From the NCBI GenBank assembly GCA_016169945.1, contig JADLSH010000281.1:248001-312000 (forward strand): 64,000 nucleotides of DNA, in the 5' to 3' direction. This document shows, one piece after another, positions 44,901 to 56,900 of the stretch (the stretch's first letter is position 1; every line of letters begins with the position of its first letter). A program made the translations under genes and the position numbers. The notes under the pieces are model-generated. The model ran no database searches. It saw only the letters and a program-made list of their open reading frames with translations, and was not told where the DNA came from. This DNA is from Trachythela sp. YZ-2020 (taxonomy: Eukaryota; Cnidaria; Anthozoa; Malacalcyonacea; Clavulariidae).

Positions 44901-47900
44901 CGACTGGATCATGATCTCTGGGGTGTACCACCCCCCCCCACATTTACGCCCCTGCGACAGGAATTACATATACATGAACTTGCGGTTAACGCTTGGCAAC
45001 TGGACTCTGTAGCTCAGTGGTCAGAGCGCTGCACCGGAATCGCAGGGCCGCAGCTTCAATTCCTGTCGGAGGACTTAGACGTTCCCGTTCAGGTCTAAAA
45101 TATTAGAGAACTTAAGCATGTAGGACGGCAACGCGACGACGACGGCCACAACAATCTCCTTCAAATAAATGATAGTAAAGAAAACTTGTCGTGTATTATC
45201 AATCATATGAATTTAATACATTTTAAGAAGTTGAAAATATGGGCTTTATGGTTGAGAAGAGTTCTACTGAATCAATTTGAAATTAGCACTTGTTGTGGCT
45301 TGAATTGCAGGCGTTGTGTACAAGGCGTGAAAATCTGTGATTTGACGTTGTAAACAGAGCGAGAACCACGTCTAAAACTCCCGTGGGACTTTTCATCGAC
45401 TCATTGTATTAATAGCCGTCGTCGTCGCGTTGCCGTCCTACATTCTTAAGTTCCCTATTGTATATATTATTCCACTCGAAATATCCATCCACCTAAACCT
45501 TCTATCTTAATTTCAATCGAGTGAGATGCAGAAAAAAACATACGTATATATGTATGTTCAGTTTTGTTTTAGAGATGAGCCGACGATATCGCATTCTGAT
45601 ATTGAACAAATATAGACTATACGTGGGAAAGACGAAGTGGTTTCCCATTTAGTTTAATTAAGTATAGCTGCCGTTTAGCGAACACAAATAGCACCCAAAT
45701 TTCGTTTATCTTTGTTGAAAGGTATAGATTTAATCGTATCTTTCCTTAGGTTTAATGGTTTTCAAATCCCTGATATTTTTAGGTCTGATTGTTACGAGTC
45801 TTGATCTATACTGGTTAATACATTTGTTCTATTTCTCCCAATTTAGAAAAAGCAATGATGTTAGTGGTTTGTCATCGCTTGATGAAATAGTTCAACGATT
45901 TTCTACTAGTGAAAATTCACCTAATCAGAAAACGTCAAGTGAAATAGCCAGGTACTGGAAATTGTTTTGTGTAAGAAACTAAGGTATAACAAGCTCTGGT
46001 TCTACAGTAATACCAATTTGTGGGATAAATTTCTGGAAGAAAATTTCTTTCCGTTTAAATGCGTATGTTTCTGCCCGTGCATTTAAAGAGCAGGCGGATG
46101 ATGGGATGTCATTGATCTGGAAATAGAACTGAAATCTTTGTTGCCGTTCAAAAATGATTCAAATGAACTCCACAAAACTTTACTACGAATCACCAACAGT
46201 GACCATAAATAACATCACATGTATCTACTGTTAGCATGGCATTACATATAGTATGACATTACATTACATATTAGATTTACCCATACCTTCTACTGGCATC
46301 ACTCCACTATATACACACGAATTTGCGGTTAATGCTCAGCAACTGGACTCTGTAGCTCAGTTGGTTGAGAGCGCTGTACCTTAATCCATAGGCGGATTTT
46401 CTGGGGGGGGGGGGGGTGCGGGGCGCACCCCAAAATGTTTTCCCACCCCACCTAGAGAAATATGCACCCCCCCAAAAAATTTAAGTGCTCATTGGGATAA
46501 ATGACAGTAGTGTGATTGAAATAAAGATTTTGAACTAAGTAAGACTAAAAACAAGGATTTTGAACTAAATAAGTACAAAAATCTCAAAATTTTCTCGGGG
46601 CTTTGCCCCCTTACCCCCATTGGCAACTATGCCCCCAGACCCCTGCTGCAGCTTGCTCGGCGGCGCTATGCACCCTGTCGCTCACCTCTCCCCCTAAATT
46701 TTTGGCACCCCCCCAGAGCAAAATCTGAAAATCTGCCTATGCCTTAATCGCAGGACCGCATGTTCGATTCCTGCCAGAGGGCCTAAAGTTGCATTTTACC
46801 GAACCTTATAATTTCGGATGTCACTGCGAAACTGATTTTAATAATTGTATTATTATATATTGCATTGTCATTATACTCCTCCTTATCTGTAGGTTGAACC
46901 CGCGATGTAGCATGCGATAGCTTTAAAAAAACACAACCCAGAACAGCTGAACTGTGATTTTTGAAAAAATTTTGTTCGAACAAACACCTTTCGAGATTTT
47001 ATTGAAACTTAAGTATATGGTTTTATCCAATTTTTGCGTTGTTTCGTACGACAGATTTTAAATCGTTGTTTATCGGAAGAGTATAAACGAAAATGCAATG
47101 TATAAAAAAATAATTATTAAATTCGATTTTTGTAACATCCGAAATTATCAAGATCTCGGTACGTGTTAGTCTGCGGGCAGTCCCATGACATCGCCAAATC
47201 GGCCCTTGGACTTTGCCTGATAACACTTATACCTTGACCTTGATAAATCTGGGTATCACGAAAATCTCCTTTCTCATCTGGGAAGCACAGGTGGCAGATG
47301 CGGTTAGCGCGCTGTCCCTTACCTCTGAGTTAAGCCAGCTATACAGCAGGTCGAGGGCAGGGATTTACTCAGGTTGGGTAACGTCAGTGCGCTTGATAAA
47401 CTCATGTAAGTTGAGATTGGTTCAAGGCATATTTTAACCCCCACTCCCTGGGCCCTTTATACATTGGGTCGTTTACAGAGTAAATGATTTGTCTGTGTTT
47501 AACGAAATATTGTTTTATGGCTTATATAGTTAGACATTTTTAAAGTTTTAGTTAAAACATTGAAATACTATTGGCTTGGCAATTTCAGAGCTCCAGATTT
47601 CAAATTTTTTCCGGGAAAAAACTCCCCCGGATCCCCTACAGGGCTCGCGCCTTCAGCACTCAGATTAAGGGCCCTTTTTCACAATTGGCCCCCCACTTAG
47701 AAATGCTTAAAATATGCACTGGATTGGTTGGTTCTCTCCTGTGCTTCGAGGGTTTTTCGCCGGGTACTCCGGTTTTCCTCCCTCGCTAAACACTAACCCT
47801 TCACTAACTAACCCTCGGAACCTTTGTCAATTGGGTTGCAAAACCTGTTAAGGCTTTCCGTCCACCTCAGAGTGGTAAACACAATAAACTAAACTAGTAA

Positions 47901-50900
47901 TTGTTTATTTAGAGAAATAAATAAGTTATTTGGTTTTCTAAACTTGTTACATAGGAATAACGACCCAGGTGTTCAAATCGGCAGTGGCAAAGACACGCCT
48001 ATTGTTATTGACGATGAGGAAGAGACGAAGCATGTGGTTGAGCAAAGGACGGATCCATTGATCCCAGAAGGAGATGCATTGGCATCTATTGAAGTTTCTG
48101 AGAAAACGGAACAAAGAGCATCGCAACAGGACGTAGTACTACAGAGCAACGCGGGACGTCGTCCTTTGATTCTTGAACAGTCCCCGACGGTTGAACAAAG
48201 CAACGATGTTTTGGCGTTTTCTGAAGGTTCGGTTACTTTCTTAATATGTTTTCGAGTGAATTTTACACCGATACAAAAATTGACTACAACTGCTTTACTT
48301 GTGTTACACGGATGCTTGGTATTTTGGTAATTTGGTAGTATATATATTTGTGGAGGTAAAAGCATGCTTTCGAGTGAGTGCAATTTCGATTTTCCGATTT
48401 TCGATTTTCGATTTTCTGAAAAACTACTCTTTGGAAACTCACGGGACTCGCTACTCCTGAGTAATTTAATTTCTCACTTTGTTGGACGCTATTTCAAACA
48501 ACGGATATTGCGGACTTTGATATCGAGGGGTAGGGTGGGGGGGGATTGAGGTTGCCACAATATTACCACCATTTTGTTGCTGTAAATCTCAGTTTTGTAA
48601 ATTTTTCTGTCTGAAATTTAATGCAAATTTGCTTAATTTATCTATTTATTTAACTTCGCCAAACACAAACATACAAACGTGACATCAACAACCCATAAAC
48701 AGCAAAATATATACGTCAAATATTAACAACGAATAGCGGGGACACCACAACAGCATCCAAGTTCTCGGGTCATATCTACACTGATCAAAATAAGTGGGGC
48801 TTTGAGTAGTATTCGCCTATAAAATATAGCCTACCAATGCTCCCATGGTTGTAAAATAATTGTTACATGCAGCTTTGTTGCACAATTATTCGCTACCATT
48901 CAAAGGCTTTCAGAAATCCCCCTAGTGTCCGCCACTGAACGAACACCATTGATTCTGGTTACAAACTGACTTTGTTCAAGTAAAAACAACATCTTTTTAA
49001 CGGACATTTCGTATAAAGATCCGTGTATAGAGAACAAAATACGAAACGATCAACATGAAAACTTTATCCCAGTGCCACTAATGATTTATAGGTGCTGTAG
49101 ATCCTGGAAATTTGAATATACATGTCCTAGAAAAGCTAGCAAAACACTTGGTTATCACCGTATCTTGCACGTCGTCTACGAACTAGAGGACACTCCGAGA
49201 TTTTTTTTTTAAGTAAGGGGATGTGCTTATTATCCTTACTTGCAGCTGAGAGCTAAGCTGAATTGCGAAGGACACAGCTCAACGTGACCAAGTCGAAGGC
49301 TTTCTAGGCGCGCATATGGCAGCCACCTTTTGCTCGCCATCACGGAGCACAGCTACGGTGGAAGGGAGAAAACCCACGACTTTCGGCAGAGCGTTGACTA
49401 ACTCTTTTCACATAGCTATCATAAGTCGTCCCCAACGGGACTCGAACCCACGATATCAGTGGTGAAAGGCGCGTGCTCTGACGATTGCGCCACCGAAGGC
49501 CCACGCATACCTCCACCAGCATACTAAGCCAAATTTTGACCCCTTGCCTTGTTTACGTTTCTCTAGCAGGCAAAGGCTTTTTAAAGCTCCCAAGATTGCA
49601 TTGTTGAATCACATCAGAGAACATTATATTTTGCATTTTCGAGTCACAGAGCACTTGCACGTACGGCCAGCGCGGCCGATTTTGCGCATGCTCTGTGACT
49701 CGAAAATGATCGCCAATCTTGACCGTCGCGGCTAACTTTTTGTACGTATGACAGTAGAACTGTATTCTACTTTCTGTGCGGCCGTCAAGTTTTTAACCAG
49801 TCAAATTTCACGAAAGTATAAACACATACGTGCGTGCAATTGTGCGTACGTACGTGCAAGTGGAGGCCGGCCTTAAGGCTCTTTTCCACTCATCGCAAAA
49901 CCAACTCGCTGCGAGTTCTTGCATGTAATTAAAATAAACTGTCGAGCATTGTGATTGGATGAAAGTACTCGCAGCGAGCTTGCGAGTTGGTTTTTGCGAC
50001 GAGTGGAAAAGAGCCTTAAACTACCTTTTAACAACCAGTTTTGTAGTTAAATAGTATACAGGATGTCTAAAAAAACCGCTACCCTTAGAAATTAGAGGCT
50101 TTAGAAATTTCGCTTCGTCTGGCATATTTGCATGCAATTAGAAGCAAATAAGCAATTTTAAATTCCCAAGTGTACAAAATCGAGGCTTTTTCTATAGCCT
50201 CTAATTTCTAAGGGTAGCGGTTTTTTGAGACACCCTGTAGTTAACTCTTAAATGCGCGTTTCTGATTGGTTAACCTTCCACTAGCTATACAGGGTGTATA
50301 AGAGAAAGGAGACTTTAGAAATTCACCTTATTGTTATAATTTGAATGCCTGAGTACTATACTGAACCCATGGGTGCGTAAAAACAATTGAATCTAATCTT
50401 ATGCACGGAGAAGTTAATTAAAAGTCAATACGATAATTTCTAAAGGTCTCCTTTTTTTTTATACACCCTGCAGTTAACTTTAACTACTCTTTTATACAAC
50501 CGGTCTCTGGCGTAGGTAATTACACTGTTGCTTATTTCTGGTATGACGAACATTATTTCCCTCTGCCTAACAGCATACATAATTTTAGCGTGCAGTGATA
50601 ACCAATTTGTGCAGTGATAGATCAGTTGTAGAAACTTTAAGAATTTTGATTGACTCTTTTCTATATCAGTTGTTGACTATTCATTTTCTATTATGTAAAA
50701 TGCCTGATTCGGTTGAAAAATTCTTGTCATTGATTGCTTTTAGTACCGGGCAGGCATGATTGTATTTTCAGTCGGTCTAAAGCGTGTCATACCGGGGCGG
50801 GGTACCAGTAGTCTCCGCCTCCGATATGGGAGATCCACTATTGCTTATGAAATTTGTAGTGATAAAAATTTCATGAAATTAAGTATGTCTAAAAACCAGG

Positions 50901-53900
50901 TTATTCGTACAGGGACGCTTATAGGAATACCACAAAAATGTCACCTGGTATAAAAGTTTGATTGTAAGCACTTTATATTTCCTGTAGGTTCTTCAATGGT
51001 AGCTCGACCTGAGTTGGGCCCAAAATCTACGTCGGGAGAAGTCGCTTCAATAGGGTATGTCCGCGAATTTGCCTATAAGTCATAATAAATAGACTAGAGA
51101 GATACGTATCTTAAGAATACTTGATTAATAGTTTTGAAATGTAAACATTGTTTTTGTCGTTATCAGCTATTTTATTCATAGGAGGCCCACAAATTCAGGT
51201 TTTCTAAAATCTTTTCTAAAAGATTTTCGTTGGCATCAGTTCTCTTAATAAAGCTTGAAAACACGCGCGTGAATCTCCCCCCCTGTCCCTGTTTTCTTGG
51301 CAGGAAACGTTATGCAGAGTAGCCTATTAGCGCCTTTTAAAAGCTATGACGTATGCCCTGTAGGTGACCCCAGCATAGTTTTGACAAATTTTTGTCAAAA
51401 ACCCGAAATTACATTTAGAGGTTAAAACTTTGTGGGAATGTAGTAAAACTACTAGTGTTTAAAGTGATGCAGTTTTTGTAGAGTTTTTGTTTGTAATTTG
51501 TGAACATTTTTACATTTGTAAAAGTTGTAAATGAATTTTAGTTGAAAAACTTGCCAACCGCGTGTGTGTGTCCACGCGCGCGAGCATCTCGCGAGCATGA
51601 AGGATTTCCACGCGCGTGCTTTCAAGCTTTATCAAGTGAACTGATATCAAAGAAAAGCTTTCAGAAAAGACTAAAACCTGAATTTTTGGGCGCCTATGTT
51701 TTATGAAAAACTGTGCCCTAGCCAGAACATGAAAATAGTAGTAAGGTTATATATTTATTTGTCTTTTCGTTGCAATTAGTAAGGCGTCCAAAAAACTCTA
51801 CCTTTGATATGCGTGATACATTCGTATTCAGAACTTCAATGTCCTTTTCTATGTTATGTTATGTTAGTGGAACGGCAATTGATTTGGATAAAAAGTACTA
51901 TAAAAGTTGATTAACGTATAGTAATCAATCTTTAATTTTAAATTTTAAAAAGAACTGCTCCGATAAACACATTATTCGATTCTGAGAGTTCTCTCGAAAG
52001 GTCTGAAATTTGTTCCAAACCCTGGGTCCTTTGACTTTTTTTCAATCAAAGCAGATACCAAATCCTATTTTAGAAGATTACGCCTTCAAGTACGTGTACA
52101 TATTCACAACCAATCCTTCGTCCACCACAAAGACGTTTTGGAGACTACTAATCCTAACAAATTTCCTGGTCTCCACCAGAATACTAATATGGGTACCTAG
52201 GACTATTCATTCGACAATGTCGAATTTAGTGCTCTCAAGTGACTTTGTGCTCGGGGGAACATTGTGATCAAACCTGCTGGTAAGGGTGGTGCCTTAACTG
52301 GTTGTTTCGAGGGCTGACTTGTATCGCAACGAAGCTCATCGACAATTGAGTGCACCAATTCTTACATACTTCATGCTCGAGCTAACATACTTCATGGTCA
52401 TGACATACACAGGGTCATGACTACAATTTTGCTATTCCTATGCCAAATACTAACTTTTTAAAAAGCAGTATAGCATATAATGAAGCAGTGTTATGGAACT
52501 CATTACCCATCGCGAATAGGGAATCAAATTCGCTGAAAATCTTCAAATATAATCTGTGACTAGTTTGTAATTTGTTACGTAATTAAGTTTTAATTATATT
52601 CTATTATTGTAAATACATTCTGCATGGAACGCTGTCTGCAAAGATATCTCCGTTGATAGTTTCTCTAATCCTAGTACTTTTAGAAATTTACTCAAGCGCA
52701 GATACTCTAATATAGTTAGCTCTATTTATGACGTTGACATGGCTTGTACGTGGTCTTTGGTTCGCGACTGTCCCTGCCATAGGGCTTAATCTTTTGAAAT
52801 AGTTTAATAGTTAGGTTGCTTTAATTGGTTTATATTAAGTTTGGGCAGGTACCTTGCATGGTTCTTCGAGTCCCGTTTGTACCTCGCCCGTTTAGGGTTC
52901 TTATTAGGTTTAATATAGGTATATTTAACTATTATTATATCATTAAAGTCTTTGTAAATATAATTTATCTGACCCTAATAAAGATAAAGATAATAATAAT
53001 AGTAAATATTGTAAATAATTCAAATGTGCACGGCGCTAGGGAAGACCATGCATCTTCTGATGGCAGGCTTCCGTGTTTGAATAAAGTTCACTATAACTAT
53101 CTGTTCATGAGTGACATCAGCTTATAACAAACTATTTTATTCTTAAGTCTAACGAAATACGCGGGCCGTTAATACTATGTTTATGTGGTATATTTTTTCT
53201 TACCATAGGTCATCGCCAATTGTGCCAGCAGTATCTGCCGAAAGCGACATCTCAACAGAAACAGCATCCTCGCCGTTCACAGATCTTAGTCAGTCAAGTT
53301 TACCTGAAGATTTTCAAACATACGAAGTGGAAGATGTCCGTAACGAAGGAAAATGCTTGCAAGAAGTTTCAAGTAATGACAATTTGTTGAAGGAACTGGA
53401 TAGGAAGTTAGAAATTCCGGAACTGCAGGACGAGGGAATAATTTCAAGGTTGGTTCTGCGAATACGTGTTTGCTGCGTACGATTTTGCTTACACAAGTAT
53501 AGCTGCTCAAATTAGGAGAATCCAGGGACAAACATTATAAAATAACATGTTTACTATACGCGAGCTGTGATTGGTCAATACCCGTGCAGGATGAGACAAT
53601 CATGCACGGACAATTTTAGGCGCTTCGCGGGGTTTTTAAAATGTCGGGAAATGCTGCTGTTTCTTTGTCGTTATTTTATAAAATAATTACCCAATAGTTT
53701 TCCGTGCAGGATTGTGTGATCTTAGCACTTAGGATATTGCTCGACTTTCTGAAAGCTAAAAAATACTCGCCTATCGACTCGTATTTTTTACGCTTTCAGA
53801 AAGTCTCGCAACATCCCGCGTGTTAGGATCACGAATCCTGCACGGAAAACCATTCGGTAATCCTTTAATATTAGAGACCTTTAGATCGAGGTTTACGCCG

Positions 53901-56900
53901 AACCGCTAACGTCTACGGGTCACGTGACCCTATCCCGACGCCACGTTTGAGGTTTTCAACGCGAGTTTTGAACGTCGAGAGGTGGGTCTACACGTTTGTA
54001 ATTTCCCTCAGGGTTTATTTGGTTTTTTTTATATCATGTTTCACGTATCCACACCATGCGCATACACAGTACTTATCATTCTAGCAGGAAAGACGAATTT
54101 GAAGTCGAAATAGTTGATTCTTCGCATTTTATTTTGACTCGAACATGATACGCTTGGAGGAGCGAAATCCAACATGGCGGCGATCAACACTTGATTCTTC
54201 GGTAGACTTTAAGACTTATAAAGCGCATTTCACCTCTCGTTTAGATCCTTCGAAGAACATCATCTGAGTCGACTTCAAATCTAAGTCGAAAAATGTTCAT
54301 CTAAGAACTTCAAATCTAAGTCGAAAAATGTTCATCTAAGAACTTCAAATCTAAGTCGAAAAATGTTCGAACCGCAAACGGCAAACCGCTAACGTCAAAC
54401 GGCGGTTACAGGTTTGCGGTAAACCTGAATCTAAAGGTCTCTATTGAACAGAATTCCTCCCGCGCGTGGGGTGTATGGGTTAGGAGGTTCAATTATTAAA
54501 GTTCGCTTCTTTAACAGACATACAAGTGAAGATATAGGTTTCAATCTTAAATTGTAGCCTGAAAGAGTTGTGTGGAAAGTGAAATAGTATATTGATAGTA
54601 TATTCTTTTACATTAAGCTGTGCTAACACTTTCAGAGCTCGACCTCACAGTCCTTCTGATTTCAAAATTGGTACACGAGTGCTTGGCAAGAGGTCCAGTG
54701 ATATTTGGTTTCCAGGTATGAAAAAAAATCTAGTTACAGATGCTTAGAAAATTGTCACATCTATCTAAAAAAAGTCAATTCTACACTGTATATTGGTCGT
54801 ACGATGCATTTTGGATATACAAAAAAGCTAAGTTTAAGTGAGGAGAGCAGTATACTTCTATGATATTCAGTCGAAAACGTCTGTTTTATACTAGAATTTT
54901 AGCGTATTAATGATTGTGGTGCTACATAAGTCGTCAAAATGTCAGCAAGGCGTTTCAATATAAAATATCTACTGTAGCAGATCTTCCAAAAAGTAAAGAT
55001 GTTTGATTTTATTGTTTTCAGAAAGGGATTACCTATGCAATACTGACCAAGTCGGGGTGCCGCCCGCGGCACTTGAAAGGTTTTAAATATGCAGTACGAA
55101 AACCCCAATGTTGTAATAGATATTTTATACAAGTAATTTTGTATTTTTTATCTTGGCGAATTTTATTATTTAAATGTTAGTATTAGATGAAATTCAGTAC
55201 TACAATACGCACAATATTAGTTACTGGTGATTCGGACAAATACGCTATCCCCCCAAAGTCAGAAAGACGGCTGACGAACGGCTCTAATCACTTTGCACTT
55301 CGTTAATCGATGTCGCGCTTCAAGCTACTCTGAGACCAGTCGATCAAGTTTTAAAAGTTGTCCGCAGGGTGGGAGGAGGTCATGCCATCAGGGCTGCAGG
55401 TACCCTGCCAAGATATTGAGATTTTAAACAATACTACTGTTCGACATTGTAAAATGTTACTAATATAGGACCCGTGCTTGGTCTGTCAAATGTTTGGTAG
55501 CTAGTTATAGCTTAATTACACTTTACTAAGTTATCACTTTACATGCAGTGCAAAAATAGCTGTGAAATCATCGCAGCATTTATATATTTTTCTAATATTT
55601 TGTGACACGATAATGCATGCAGCTCGCTCAATAACGAAAGCGAAGTGATCGGTGAATATTTAGGTACTAAAAACGCCGAGAAATTTAGAAACTTAAAGAT
55701 TTAAAACTCAGAAAGTAATGCTCGGAATAATTAATTTGTACTGTACATCGTTCAACTGCTGATTGCATGCCAAGAAACAGTAAAGCAAAACATATATCGA
55801 ATCCTAGAATCAATAATAGATATTCGACGACATATCACAAACAAAGTTTTTAAGCCGCCGTTTTTAGTGCAAAGTTTCTTTGAAACTTTGCAGTATTGTG
55901 ATGAGTGGCGAAAATTCACATCAGTCAGTCAGTCAGACATTCAGTCATAGTGTAAACTTTCCGGGGGGTGCATACAATTTATGTTTCTTTTTAAATTTCA
56001 TTAACATTTAGTGATTTAGTGCTTCAAGACAGGGCTTCACATTTTTCTTTAAATATTCTTTTGATCTTATGGCGACTTTACACAAACTATGCTGAATTAG
56101 AGTCTTTATATTGAACTTGAAACATTTGCTGAAGACGTTGAATTGACATTAAATTGGCGAACTTTCCCCCGGAACACACGATTTTGTGCAATCACAAATG
56201 CACGTGCGCTATCAAGTGCGTGGCCGCGAGGTGACTGCGAGATTCGTACGCGTGCCGTGTAGCGAGTCTAGCGACAAGAACATTATCATATCAAATTATC
56301 AATATATAGTATAACTATAAGTATGTCGATGAACCGGAGAGAAATCAGTCATTATAACTGACTTACCAACTTGCCTTCAGTACTGGATAATCAACGGGAA
56401 GGATTGTAGAAATTCACTTATTTTCGCTTCCAAGAGCATTATTATTTGAGATTTGCTTTCGAGAATTATGATTATGACAAAATATCTCTTATGATTATGA
56501 CAAGACTGTATCTCAAATGCGAGGAAGGTAAATGTGGTAGCAGTTTAAAGGCTATATTATTTCAAATACAACTATAGCCTTATGAACTATAGGGGCAATG
56601 CCAATGTCAATAAACTTGTGCAAGTCGATGGCTGGATATATATATATATAGTATACTGCATGTATTCGATCTGTAGTCTATCAAAACAGTGTAGACTATA
56701 GTATCCGATTTATATTATAACCTCTATGGTATAAAACGGGATCATATAAACGTTCTGCAAAGCCTGCAGTCCCAATAGTCGTGTTAATTTAAACTTTACA
56801 GTATACCTTGAATTGATGGGTATAATTAACCTTGAAGCTTGACGATTTAATGCGTTTGTTTACTTTTCAAATGTGAACGTTTGGTCACAGAATACGGAGT

